A DNA stretch of 54,735 bases from Rhodobacteraceae bacterium REDSEA-S34_B6 (lineage in GTDB: Bacteria > Pseudomonadota > Alphaproteobacteria > Rhodobacterales > Rhodobacteraceae), in assembly GCA_001627925.1 (NCBI GenBank), contig LUQC01000110.1, positions 1-54,735 of the forward strand. Reading direction: 5' to 3'. The notes under the pieces are model-generated. The model had not been told where the DNA came from. It searched no databases and was given only the letters and a program-made list of their open reading frames with translations. This document shows positions 8,171 through 18,870 of this stretch, one piece after another. How positions within the stretch are numbered: position 1 is the first letter of the stretch; each line of letters begins with the position of its first letter. A program made the translations under genes and the position numbers.

Positions 8171-9289
8171 ATGAAATTAAGCATAGAGCGAAATACCCTT
8201 TTGAAAGCTGTGTCGCATGCTCAGTCGGTAGTTGAGCGTCGTAATACAATTCCTATTCTTGCCAATGTATTGATTGAAGCGGAGAACGATAAGGTTCAAT
8301 TTAGAGCCACAGATCTAGATGTGGAAGTAGTCGACCGAGTACAAGCTAAAGTTGATCGTACTGGCTCAACGACAGTTTCAGCTGTTTTGTTGCATGAAAT
8401 TGCTCGCAAACTGCCCGAAGGCGCACTGATCGAACTTACAGCCGATGCAGCGAATGGAAGGCTTACAGTGGAAGCAGGGCGATCAAATTTTTCTCTAGCT
8501 ACCCTGCCTAAAGAAGACTTTCCAGTAATGGCTTCATCAGAATACGCAGCAAATTTTTCCGCAAAATCTGGGGATCTTCGTCGATTATTTGATAAATCTA
8601 GGTTTGCTATTTCAACCGAGGAAACAAGATACTACTTAAATGGTGTTTACATGCATGCTGCTACCTTTGAAAATTCAAAAGTGCTAAGGTGCGTGGCTAC
8701 TGATGGGCATAGGCTTGCAAGGGTAGATGCCAGTTTGCCTAACGGAGCAGAAGAATTACCAGGTGTAATAATTCCTAGGAAAACTGTAGCAGAAATACGA
8801 AAATTCTTAGATGACGATGAAGTCCAAATTGCTGTTTCAGTTTCTGAAACAAAGGTTCGTTTTGCAACACCTGATATTACTTTAACATCGAAAGTAATTG
8901 AAGGAACATTTCCTGATTATACTCGCGTAATTCCCGCATCCAATGAAAAGAAGTTAGAAGTCGACGCCGACGAATTCGCAAAGGCCGTTGACAGAGTTTC
9001 TACTGTATCATCAGAAAGATCACGGGCTGTAAAACTTTGTTTAGAAGACGATCAGCTTACTTTGATTGTCAATTCTCCAGATAGTGGAGCAGCAGAAGAA
9101 CAGGTGGCAGTTGCTTATAACGACGAGCGTTTAGAAATAGGCTTCAACGCTAAATATTTGCTGGAAATATCTGGTCAAATTGACAAGGAAAATGCTATAT
9201 TTATGTTTAACTCGTCTGGCGATCCTGTTCTGATTAGAGAAGGCAGTGATTTATCAGCAGTATATGTCGTAATGCCAATGAGAGTTTAG
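8171..9289 (+). CDS. dnaN: DNA polymerase III sliding clamp, beta subunit
   Basis: Forms the ring-shaped dimer that tethers polymerase to DNA. The 372-residue length and the start MKLSIERNTLLKAVSHAQSVVERRNTIPILANVLIEA are standard for alphaproteobacterial DnaN, and the end VYVVMPMRV matches the conserved MPMRL tail that closes the clamp's partner-binding pocket. AGGAGCAGAGGG just before the ATG is a strong ribosome site. It lies 137 bases after dnaA and 27 before recF in the classic dnaA-dnaN-recF order. Confidence 0.97.
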   Translation: MKLSIERNTLLKAVSHAQSVVERRNTIPILANVLIEAENDKVQFRATDLDVEVVDRVQAKVDRTGSTTVSAVLLHEIARKLPEGALIELTADAANGRLTVEAGRSNFSLATLPKEDFPVMASSEYAANFSAKSGDLRRLFDKSRFAISTEETRYYLNGVYMHAATFENSKVLRCVATDGHRLARVDASLPNGAEELPGVIIPRKTVAEIRKFLDDDEVQIAVSVSETKVRFATPDITLTSKVIEGTFPDYTRVIPASNEKKLEVDADEFAKAVDRVSTVSSERSRAVKLCLEDDQLTLIVNSPDSGAAEEQVAVAYNDERLEIGFNAKYLLEISGQIDKENAIFMFNSSGDPVLIREGSDLSAVYVVMPMRV

Positions 9290-9316
9290 TGATTTACTTT
9301 TATATAAGGTTTTGAC

Positions 9317-10426
9317 TTGCATATTAGTCAGCTGACATTATCACATTTTCGATCTCACAAATATACACAGCTTCAAGTTGAAAGTGGTCCAGTAGCTTTA
9401 TTTGGAAGTAACGGCGCTGGAAAGACAAATTTAGTTGAAGCAATTTCGTTACTGTCTCCAGGGAAAGGTATCAGAAAAGCTAATACGGCTGATTTAAGCA
9501 GAAGTCCTGATAATATTGGGTGGAAGGTAAATGCAGAAGTAGTATCGGGTGTTAGTTCCAATTTGATCGAAACCTCTTGGGAGACTACCTCATCTCGAAT
9601 AGTCAAAATAAATGATAAAGTCGTCAAACAAAACGATTTAGCAAAAGTATTTAGAGTTGTTTGGCTATTACCGTCCATGGATCGCCTATGGCTAGAAGGA
9701 GCGGATGGTCGGCGCAAATTTCTTGACCGGCTCACTCTAAGCTTTTTTCCAAAACACGCAGATTGTGTACTGAACTATGAGAAAGCTATGCGCGAAAGGA
9801 ACCGTCTTCTTAAGGAGAAAATGACTGATGGTGTCTGGTACAAAGCATTAGAACGTCAAATGGCTCAAAATGGCCTTCTAATTCAATCAAACCGCAGTGC
9901 AACATTAAAAAAAATAAGTTCAGCACAAGAAAATTCAACTACTACGTTTCCTATAGCTGAACTATCTTTATCGAAAGCAAACGGTGATTTAACAACCGAT
10001 GAGGATGAATTTGTCAAAGCACTATCAGAAAACCGCCACCTTGACATAATGGCGGGCCGTACACTAATCGGGCCTCATCGCTCAGATATGGAAGCTACTT
10101 ACAAAGAAAAAGGTATTTCTGCAAAAGACAGTTCAACTGGAGAGCAAAAGGCGATGCTTATATCAATAGTATTAGCTAATGCCCGAGCTCTAAAATTAGA
10201 ACTTGGACATCCTCCAGTAATACTATTAGACGAGATATCTGCCCATTTAGACATAGACAGACGAGGTGCATTATATGAGGAAATAAATGCTCTCGGGGCT
10301 CAAGCGTGGATGACTGGTACAGACAGAAATCTATTTTCTGAATTTGGGTGTAAAGCGAAATATTTTCATGTGATTGAGAGCTCTGGAATTTCAGATATTA
10401 AAGAAATAGATTTCTCCGTTGATTAA
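9317..10426 (+). CDS. recF: RecF, recombination and gap-repair ATPase
   Basis: SMC-like ATPase that with RecO and RecR loads RecA at single-strand gaps. The start is TTG at 9317 (protein MHISQLTLSHFRSHKYTQL); no ATG gives the conserved N-terminus, so a TTG start is well supported. Walker A is GSNGAGKTNLVEA (residue 30 region), the signature is STGEQKAMLISIVLANA, and Walker B is PVILLDEISAHLD. The 369-residue length is normal. In many relatives gyrB follows, but here a LysE-type exporter does. Confidence 0.94.
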   Translation: MHISQLTLSHFRSHKYTQLQVESGPVALFGSNGAGKTNLVEAISLLSPGKGIRKANTADLSRSPDNIGWKVNAEVVSGVSSNLIETSWETTSSRIVKINDKVVKQNDLAKVFRVVWLLPSMDRLWLEGADGRRKFLDRLTLSFFPKHADCVLNYEKAMRERNRLLKEKMTDGVWYKALERQMAQNGLLIQSNRSATLKKISSAQENSTTTFPIAELSLSKANGDLTTDEDEFVKALSENRHLDIMAGRTLIGPHRSDMEATYKEKGISAKDSSTGEQKAMLISIVLANARALKLELGHPPVILLDEISAHLDIDRRGALYEEINALGAQAWMTGTDRNLFSEFGCKAKYFHVIESSGISDIKEIDFSVD

Positions 10427-10442
10427 ATAAATATATAATCAT

Positions 10443-11096
10443 ATGGGTCCTGACATGTCTATATCGATCAGTGAACTAACCTTTTACGCTTTTGGAATAT
10501 TTGTCCTTTTTCTTACACCGGGACCAGTTTGGATAGCAATAATCTCTAGGTCGATCTCGAGTGGTCTTCAGGGAGCAGCTCCACTAGCTGCTGGGGTCGC
10601 AATTGGCGATATAATATGGCCGTCTTTAGCAATTGCCGGAAGTGCTGCTTTGGCCGCTTCATATATCAATTTACTGTTATACCTTAAATATATAGCAGTA
10701 ATAATATTTGTGATATTGGGCATCAATTTAATAAAAAATCAAAAATCGAATATCAAACCTCAAGACATTAAGCTTCATAAAAAAAGCGAATTAGCTGGGT
10801 TTACTGCAGGACTACTAGTTATAATTGGAAATCCCAAAGCTGCTTTATTCTACCTTGGGATACTTCCCGGGTTTTTTAATCTTACTGAGTTTACACTAAT
10901 AGACTCTGCAGCAGTAGCATTGGTTTCAGCAGTAATACCATTTATCGGCAATCTCGTATTAGCAGCGATGATAGAAAAATCTCGAGCAATTTTAAGCTCT
11001 ACTTCTGCTATGAAAAAACTCAATATACTATCTGGGTGTTTATTGATTTTTGTTGGATTATTAATATTTTTTGGCGCCTATAAAAGCCATTTATAG
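10443..11096 (+). CDS. LysE/RhtB-family amino-acid exporter
   Basis: An inner-membrane exporter of about six helices. The signature FLTPGPVWIAIISRSISSGLQGAAPLAAGVAIGD in the first helix region is typical of LysE/RhtB proteins, which expel amino acids such as lysine, threonine or homoserine lactone. NPKAALFYLGILPGF in the middle is also a family hallmark. The substrate cannot be read from sequence. Start is uncertain between 10443 (ATG) and an in-frame ATG at 10455; neither has a strong ribosome site. It lies 16 bases after recF and its 3' end overlaps the convergent methyltransferase gene by six bases. Confidence 0.88.
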   Translation: MGPDMSISISELTFYAFGIFVLFLTPGPVWIAIISRSISSGLQGAAPLAAGVAIGDIIWPSLAIAGSAALAASYINLLLYLKYIAVIIFVILGINLIKNQKSNIKPQDIKLHKKSELAGFTAGLLVIIGNPKAALFYLGILPGFFNLTEFTLIDSAAVALVSAVIPFIGNLVLAAMIEKSRAILSSTSAMKKLNILSGCLLIFVGLLIFFGAYKSHL

Positions 11097-12155
11097 TTTG
11101 GCATAATAAAATCTTACTTTAAGTCCACCATGATTAATTGGCTCACTAACAAATGAAAACTTTATTTGAGTTGTCTGCGCCAGTGAACCATCCGCGGTAA
11201 TCAGTCCAACTCGCCAACCATTGAATTTGGATTTGAGCACCATTCCTATTTTAGCATATAACGCATATAATATTTTTTTATCACCTATTCTCCCTCCATA
11301 TGGAGGATTAAAAATTACCAGACCGCACTGGTTCGACAAAGGAGACAGATCGCTGATTGATTGGGATTCAAAATTTGTAATATGACTTACATTTGCTAAT
11401 TTTGCATTTTTTATTGAATTTTTTATCGCTCCATCATCACGATCATAGCCAAATAGATTTAGTTCAAGCCTGGGGATTAATTTTTGATCTTTTAAGATTG
11501 TCTTAAAAGCCTTGGGATCGAATGATTTTAACTTTTGAAAGCTAAAACCCCTTCTTCTGCCCGGTGCCCCGCCAATTGCAATCTCTGCAGCTTCAATCAC
11601 AAACGTACCAGAGCCACACATTGGATCAATTAAAGGCTGTGATGGGTCAAAGTCGCACATTTTTAAAAATGCAGATGCCAATGTTTCGCGCATTGGTGCT
11701 TTGCCAGTGAACGACTTATAGCCTCTTTTATGTAAGCCCTCACCGGTACTATCAATACTTATTTTCACCAAATTTTTTTCTATTCGCACCTTTATGCAAA
11801 TATCAGCATCCTTGGAAATTCTGTTACCTACTGAATGTACTATCGCATTTTCTATTCTTTCAGCAGCAGCACGTGCATGATATATTTTTGATTTTCGGGA
11901 TACTACTTCCACTCTCACTGGATGCTGTGCTTTAAGGTATTTTGGCCAAGGGAATTTACAGGCCCTCTTATCTAATTGCGCAAGATGTACAGCATAAAAT
12001 TCGCCCAATCTAACTAAAATACGAGTGGCGGTTCTTAAGAGAACATTCGCACGCCAAACTTGAAACCAATCACCACTAAATTCAACACCGCCTGTGATAG
12101 GCATGAGGTGTTGAAATTCCAGTTCTTGTAATTCTTTAGTGAGAACTTTCTCCAA
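11091..12155 (-). CDS. THUMP-domain class I SAM-dependent RNA methyltransferase (RlmL/YpsC type)
   Basis: Predicted to methylate a guanine N2 in 23S rRNA, like the RlmL part of E. coli RlmKL. The THUMP domain covers about residues 30-140; the catalytic domain carries PLIDPMCGSGTFVIEAAEIA and the motif IFNPPYGGR (NPPY) used by N-methyltransferases, with NLFGYDRDDGA between. The only standard start on this frame is TTG at 12155, yet the sequence upstream in frame reads ISNFQLLAVCSPG, which is the family's missing N-terminal strand. No ATG, GTG or TTG lies between that region and the preceding TGA stop, so the start is either a rare codon (ATA at 12194 or ATT at 12209) or damaged. Confidence 0.85.
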   Translation of the reverse strand: MEKVLTKELQELEFQHLMPITGGVEFSGDWFQVWRANVLLRTATRILVRLGEFYAVHLAQLDKRACKFPWPKYLKAQHPVRVEVVSRKSKIYHARAAAERIENAIVHSVGNRISKDADICIKVRIEKNLVKISIDSTGEGLHKRGYKSFTGKAPMRETLASAFLKMCDFDPSQPLIDPMCGSGTFVIEAAEIAIGGAPGRRRGFSFQKLKSFDPKAFKTILKDQKLIPRLELNLFGYDRDDGAIKNSIKNAKLANVSHITNFESQSISDLSPLSNQCGLVIFNPPYGGRIGDKKILYALYAKIGMVLKSKFNGWRVGLITADGSLAQTTQIKFSFVSEPINHGGLKVRFYYAKL

Positions 12156-12297
12156 ACCGGGGCTACAAACGGCTAGCAGTTGAAAATTACTTATCTCAGC
12201 TATAAAAATACTCCGAATATTAAAAGAAACTTCTTTGAAAAGTATTATTTTATAAGATCACTTGATCATACTTTGAAATATTGTGCATAAATAAGTT

Positions 12298-13065
12298 ATG
12301 ATCAAGTTAATAAAAGTATTATTATTTTCAACTTTAATAATTCCAAATTTGGCCATATGCGAAAAAGCGCAAGTACTTGTATTTGCCGCTGCCAGTACAA
12401 AAAATGCACTGGACGCCGTAATAAAAGACTACAATGCTCGCACAAAATCAGAAATTTTACCTGTATATGGAAGTTCCGCTACCCTGGCAAAACAAATAGA
12501 GTTCGGTGCGCCAGCTGATATTTTTCTAAGTGCTAACGTCCCTTGGGTCGACCATCTCGTAAAAAGGGATATAATTCAGCCTAGAAACACAAAAAAAATA
12601 TTAAAAAATAAATTAGTTTTGATAACAACTGACCGAACAATTCAAGAAATTGAAGACATGGCCTCTACTGATTTTTCTAAATTGCTTGGAAATGAAAAAA
12701 TAGCAATGGGCATGGTGTCTTCTGTCCCTGCCGGCATTTATAGTAAGCAAGCCCTAAAATACTTAAACCAATGGAATGCTATCTCATCACAGGTAATTCA
12801 GGCGGATAACGTACGGACCGCACTTCAATACCTTCTCTCAAGAAATGTAGTGTTTGCAATAGTATACGCGAGTGATGCAAAACTATTTCCCGAGTTAAAA
12901 GTTATTGGCATTTTTGACGATTTCACTCATGATCCAATAATATATCCTGCCTCACTTATAAATCTTGGATCAGAAGAAGCAGATCTATTCTTTAAATATC
13001 TTGTAGAGGCCAAAACACTTAAAGTGTTTGAAGAATATGGTTTTCTAATATCAGCACGCGACTAG
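12298..13065 (+). CDS. modA: ModA, molybdate ABC transporter periplasmic binding protein
   Basis: Captures molybdate in the periplasm. The 255-residue protein has a signal peptide (KLIKVLLFSTLIIPNLAIC) and the ModA core VLVFAAASTKNALDAVI, YGSSATLAKQIEFGAPADIFLSAN, and MGMVSSVPAGIYSKQAL. The family's next steps, the ModB permease and ModC ATPase, do not follow: the gene ends at a terminator and katG converges on it. A molybdenum-dependent CO dehydrogenase is encoded 5 kb away, so the cell does need molybdate; ModBC must be elsewhere. Confidence 0.93.
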   Translation: MIKLIKVLLFSTLIIPNLAICEKAQVLVFAAASTKNALDAVIKDYNARTKSEILPVYGSSATLAKQIEFGAPADIFLSANVPWVDHLVKRDIIQPRNTKKILKNKLVLITTDRTIQEIEDMASTDFSKLLGNEKIAMGMVSSVPAGIYSKQALKYLNQWNAISSQVIQADNVRTALQYLLSRNVVFAIVYASDAKLFPELKVIGIFDDFTHDPIIYPASLINLGSEEADLFFKYLVEAKTLKVFEEYGFLISARD

Positions 13066-13150
13066 AGAACTCCTTTATTTTCCAGCATTGCTAACGCTCT
13101 GATGCTAGCCCCTGCATAAACCTGAAGAAACTTCTCAGATTTATTCCTAG

Positions 13151-13196
13151 AAATCCTAACCCATAGATGATTACTCTAATGGGTTAGGATTTTTTT
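13151..13196 (+). terminator. Intrinsic terminator after modA, facing katG
   Basis: A perfect 14-base inverted repeat, AAATCCTAACCCAT (13151-13164) and ATGGGTTAGGATTT (13179-13192), with a 14-base loop. On the plus strand it runs into TTTTTTT and so ends modA. It also lies just past the katG stop on the other strand, where the T-run is weaker, so it may serve both genes. Confidence 0.85.
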
Positions 13197-13210
13197 AATT
13201 ACTTAGAACT

Positions 13211-15424
<2,214 letters not shown>

Positions 15425-15439
15425 TTAGAATAATTCTAA
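15425..15439. promoter_or_regulatory. Candidate OxyR operator between katG and oxyR
   Basis: A perfect palindrome TTAGAAT-A-ATTCTAA lies in the 159-base gap between the divergent katG and oxyR starts. Dyad-symmetric AT-rich sites are the usual targets of LysR-type regulators, and the position allows control of both genes. It does not match the full four-part E. coli OxyR consensus, so the assignment rests on position and symmetry. Confidence 0.5.
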
Positions 15440-15496
15440 CATTTCTTTATAATAAGGTTAACTTGATTTTTCTGATATTTTCCATAAGATTTTCTT

Positions 15497-16384
15497 ATGA
15501 CAAAAATCACTCTTAGGCAACTTAGATACTTTGAAGCTTTAGCCCAACATCGTCACTTTGGTATGGCCTCAAACGTCTGTGCAGTTACTCAGCCAGCTCT
15601 TTCAATGCAAATAAAAGAGTTCGAAGGAGCACTGGGCGTGAGCCTTTTTGAAAAAGGAACTCACCCAATTCAATTAACTCCTTTGGGTCGTATAATAGCA
15701 GCAAAAAGCAAAGCAATTATGCGAGATGTTGCTGAGTTAGAAGAGCTCGCCCGCGCTTCTGATAATCAACCCCTTGTTAACTTGAGGCTAGGTGTCATTC
15801 CTACTGTGGCACCTTATATATTCTCTAAGATAGCCAAAGATTTAACTATGCATTTTTCTGGCCTTAATCTTAAAATGCGCGAAGCTATCACGTCCAAATT
15901 AATTGCAGCCGTTATAGACGGCGAATTAGATGCAGCAATACTCGCCCTCCCAACATCTGAACCTAGACTTAGAGAGGTTGAACTATTTCGTGAAAACTTC
16001 CTATTGGTGAGACCTAAAACTGATGCTAACAAACCTGTTCCAAAACCAGAGATGTTAAAAGAAATGCGCCTTCTATTATTGGAAGAAGGTCATTGCTTTC
16101 GTGATCAAGCTATGAACTTTTGCAAAATGGGATCGCCAAATACTCAGGACATAATGGATGGCAATTCGTTAACAACACTTGTCCAAATGGTTGCCGCTGG
16201 TTTTGGTGTGACCCTGATCCCAGAAATGGCAGTTGAATTCGAAGGACGCTTTCCAAACATTAGCATCGCAAAATTTGACAAAATACCACCCCAACGAAAA
16301 ATTGGTATGGTTTGGCGTCGAAATTCTCCATTAAAAGATAAATATTATGAAATCGCACAAATTGTTAAATCTACGAAGTCTTAG
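15497..16384 (+). CDS. oxyR: OxyR, LysR-family hydrogen-peroxide sensor
   Basis: Peroxide-responsive regulator that switches by forming a disulfide. The LysR helix-turn-helix is at residues 1-62 (TLRQLRYFEALAQHRHFGMA, then TQPALSMQIKEFE). The sensing segment EEGHCFRDQAMNFC places Cys200 and Cys209 eight residues apart, exactly as Cys199 and Cys208 of E. coli OxyR. The 295-residue length is standard. It diverges from katG, its expected main target. The stop overlaps the end of the convergent EamA gene by 14 bases. Confidence 0.94.
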   Translation: MTKITLRQLRYFEALAQHRHFGMASNVCAVTQPALSMQIKEFEGALGVSLFEKGTHPIQLTPLGRIIAAKSKAIMRDVAELEELARASDNQPLVNLRLGVIPTVAPYIFSKIAKDLTMHFSGLNLKMREAITSKLIAAVIDGELDAAILALPTSEPRLREVELFRENFLLVRPKTDANKPVPKPEMLKEMRLLLLEEGHCFRDQAMNFCKMGSPNTQDIMDGNSLTTLVQMVAAGFGVTLIPEMAVEFEGRFPNISIAKFDKIPPQRKIGMVWRRNSPLKDKYYEIAQIVKSTKS

Positions 16385-17264
16385 AGTTTCTTTTATTTAT
16401 TAAGTAAAGCCCTATTGAAACAAGAATTAGTGCAAGAAAAATTGAAGATTCTATCGCTTCATTAAGGGTAATGTTAGCTAGTAAAACACTAAAAACTGGT
16501 GTTAAAAAAGCAAACGAAGCAACACCAGATGCAGAGTATTTTTTTACTAACCAGAACCACAATAAAAATCCAAATGCCGCAACACAAATTCCTTGATATG
16601 ACAAACTTATGAAATGGCTTAAATTTGGCTCTCTCAAGAAAGTTGGACTAAGGTTTGATAGAACTAATAAAATTGGTAACGAGATCGCAAGCTGAAAGAA
16701 CAATTGCGTTTCGGCTCTTTCATTTGCCAACGTTGATATGCGAACTGTTAAAGCGATCAAAGCCCACAAGAATGCGGCTAGCAAAGCAAGAATATCTCCC
16801 AAAAAATATTTTTCGGAAAGACCGGTATTTGGGCTTGATACAGTGATAAAAACTCCAGCAATTGCAAGTGCCAATCCTAAGATACGGTTTAAATTAAGTC
16901 GCTCATTTGGAAGAACAAAATGCGCAATTAAGGCTAACCAAACTGGCATTGAATAAAAAATAATACTAGCCCTTGCGACGCTAGTGTAGTCAAGCGATCT
17001 AAATAAACACCAAAACTCCATTGCAAAGAAAAATCCAAGAAAAAACCCTGGTATAAAATTAGTCTTCAATGGAAATACAAGCAGATTACGAAAATACATC
17101 CACACTAAAAGGGCCAATAAACCGATTAGTGATCTACCGGCCGCCATAAAAACTGGATCAAATCCTTGATTGCCGACCTTTATTGCAATTTGATTACTTG
17201 CCAATAACATCGACAAAAAAATCAAATAGCCTGAGCCTTTGAGATCAACTGGCAATTTTTGCAT
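16371..17264 (-). CDS. EamA-family (DMT superfamily) transporter
   Basis: A 297-residue membrane protein with about ten predicted helices in two EamA repeats, the fold of drug/metabolite exporters. Features include GRSLIGLLALLVWMYFRN early on, YTSVARASIIFYSMPVWLALIAHFVLPNERL at the end of the first repeat (the APVWVALLA-type element of EamA proteins), and FAFLTPVFSVLLANITLNEAI in the second. Substrate is unknown. A second EamA gene lies 32 bases upstream on the same strand, though the two are not close in sequence, so this is not a simple tandem duplicate. Confidence 0.9.
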   Translation of the reverse strand: MQKLPVDLKGSGYLIFLSMLLASNQIAIKVGNQGFDPVFMAAGRSLIGLLALLVWMYFRNLLVFPLKTNFIPGFFLGFFFAMEFWCLFRSLDYTSVARASIIFYSMPVWLALIAHFVLPNERLNLNRILGLALAIAGVFITVSSPNTGLSEKYFLGDILALLAAFLWALIALTVRISTLANERAETQLFFQLAISLPILLVLSNLSPTFLREPNLSHFISLSYQGICVAAFGFLLWFWLVKKYSASGVASFAFLTPVFSVLLANITLNEAIESSIFLALILVSIGLYLINKRNSKTS

Positions 17265-17296
17265 TCAATTATACCTTTGAATTTAAGCTTTGAGGA

Positions 17297-18196
17297 TTAT
17301 CCATGTAAATTTTTGTTCTGAGTTGGTGGGCCCAACAGAAACAAACCTGACCCGATAATAATTAACGAGCCAATAATTAACCAGATAGTTACAGCTTCAC
17401 CGAATAATAATACTCCAGCGCCCACACCAAATAATATGCGAGTATACCTAAAAGGTGTAACAAATGACACATCACCAATTCGCATTGCTTTCATTAACGC
17501 GAAATAAGAAAAGCAACCGACAAAAATCAATGACAGAATATATACGAGCGTTCCAATACTTAAAGGCACATAGGCAGCGCCCGCCCATCCCGAATATATC
17601 AATCCCGCTACGGTTACTGCAACGAAACCATAAAACCCTAGGTGGTTATCTGATATTATTGGAGAAGCAGCCCGACTTCCTAAATCTCTTCCGGCAAATC
17701 CAAGCATTCCCAATATGGCAAAGATGACATAGGGCGAGAAACTCTCACTCGTGGGCTGAATAATAAAAACCACACCCAATAATCCGGATAAAATTGCAAT
17801 CCACCTTAAGACCCCAACAGCTTCTTTAAAAAGAAATGCTGCACCAGTAACCACAAAAATTGGAGTTGCCTGCAGTACTAACGTGACCAAAGATATAGGC
17901 ATTAGTATTAAAGAAACTGAATAAAATAACCGACCAATAAGTTCGAAAAACATTCTTAAAACCATAGGCCTCGATATTACCTCTGCTAAAAACAGTTGTT
18001 GTTTTTTTAATTTACAAAGAAGGGCAAAAATTAAAGCTCCACCTAAGCCAAATAAAGACAAAACCTGACCAAAAGGTATAACCGATGAAATAATTCTGAT
18101 TAAACTATCCTCTATGGCAAATCCAAGCATTGCCAAAACCATCCATAAGCTTCCAGCTAAATTTTCACTGATTTTGGCTAGGCTCTTAAAAAACAA
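17297..18196 (-). CDS. EamA-family (DMT superfamily) transporter
   Basis: A 299-residue protein with about ten membrane segments and the two-repeat EamA layout. ISLVTLVLQATPIFVVTGAAFLFKEAVGVLRW in repeat one and VSFVTPFRYTRILFGVGAGVLLFGEAVTIW in repeat two are the typical segments. GRLFYSVSLILMPIS and the FRYTRI element resemble the RhaT/EamA group often seen in marine Rhodobacterales. Transported substrate is not apparent. It is downstream of coxG on the same strand, but a hairpin separates them. Confidence 0.9.
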   Translation of the reverse strand: MFFKSLAKISENLAGSLWMVLAMLGFAIEDSLIRIISSVIPFGQVLSLFGLGGALIFALLCKLKKQQLFLAEVISRPMVLRMFFELIGRLFYSVSLILMPISLVTLVLQATPIFVVTGAAFLFKEAVGVLRWIAILSGLLGVVFIIQPTSESFSPYVIFAILGMLGFAGRDLGSRAASPIISDNHLGFYGFVAVTVAGLIYSGWAGAAYVPLSIGTLVYILSLIFVGCFSYFALMKAMRIGDVSFVTPFRYTRILFGVGAGVLLFGEAVTIWLIIGSLIIIGSGLFLLGPPTQNKNLHG

Positions 18197-18252
18197 TTAG
18201 TAAACCCAATCTTAATAAACCTAACCAATCAGTTAGTATAAGGAACAGAAAT

Positions 18253-18297
18253 TTAAATCTAACTGAGATTTAAGTAACTAAAACTTTCGTAGTTTTT
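18253..18297 (-). terminator. Candidate terminator region after coxG
   Basis: Two small hairpins lie directly past the coxG stop: AAAACT/AGTTTT (18280-18296) and a perfect 8-base TTAAATCT/AGATTTAA with a five-base loop (18253-18273). Both are AT-rich. The T-run on the minus strand is short, so termination here may be partial; the position at the end of the cox cluster fits. Confidence 0.4.
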
Positions 18298-18298
18298 A

Positions 18299-18748
18299 TC
18301 ACGCCGTTTCTTCAACAACAACTTCTGAAAAAGATTTGAAAAATTTTGTAGCCAACTTCTTTGCAGTGCCTTGAATTAGACGACTGCCTAATTGAGCCAA
18401 TTTACCACCAATTTCTGCTTTAGCTTTATACGACAATACAGTGACGTTACCTTTTTTTGATAATGTAACATCTGCTCCACCTTTGGCAAAACCAGCGGCA
18501 CCACCGTTACCTTGTCCCGAGAGCGAAAATTTTTCTGGACCCCGTGAAGCATCAAGTGTGACCTGGCCGCTAAAGCGAGCTTTCACTGGCCCCACTTTCA
18601 AAACAACCTTCGCCTCAAGTTGATTATCAGATTTTCTAACTAGCTCCTCACAACCGGGAATGCATTTTTTTAAAATATCCACATTATTCAGTGCGTCATA
18701 TACAGTTTGCACCGGGACGCTGATTTCAATCTCATCTGACAATTCCAT
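18299..18748 (-). CDS. coxG: CoxG, SRPBCC-family accessory protein of CO dehydrogenase
   Basis: CoxG is thought to recruit CO dehydrogenase to the membrane or pass its electrons to quinone. The 149-residue protein is one SRPBCC (START-like) domain: VPVQTVYDALNNVDILKKCIPGCEEL near the start, then FSGQVTLD and GGADVTLSKKGNVTVLSYKAKAEIGGKLAQLGSRLIQG, all typical CoxG elements. It ends with a short amphipathic tail that could touch the membrane. It is the last gene of the cox cluster, 122 bases after xdhC. Confidence 0.92.
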   Translation of the reverse strand: MELSDEIEISVPVQTVYDALNNVDILKKCIPGCEELVRKSDNQLEAKVVLKVGPVKARFSGQVTLDASRGPEKFSLSGQGNGGAAGFAKGGADVTLSKKGNVTVLSYKAKAEIGGKLAQLGSRLIQGTAKKLATKFFKSFSEVVVEETA

Positions 18749-18870
18749 TGCTTATCCTTCCTCAACAACATGGAAATTTTATTTTTGCAATTAGTTCTGA
18801 GCCTTCGCTAGATAATTTCAAATCATCAAAATAATTTCGGCTCTTGATACAAAAAGCAAAAAAATATCTC

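Noticed and set aside
16371-18196. Tandem duplication of the two EamA genes
   Set aside because: Both have the EamA fold, but their sequences differ throughout and no shared stretch beyond family motifs is visible.
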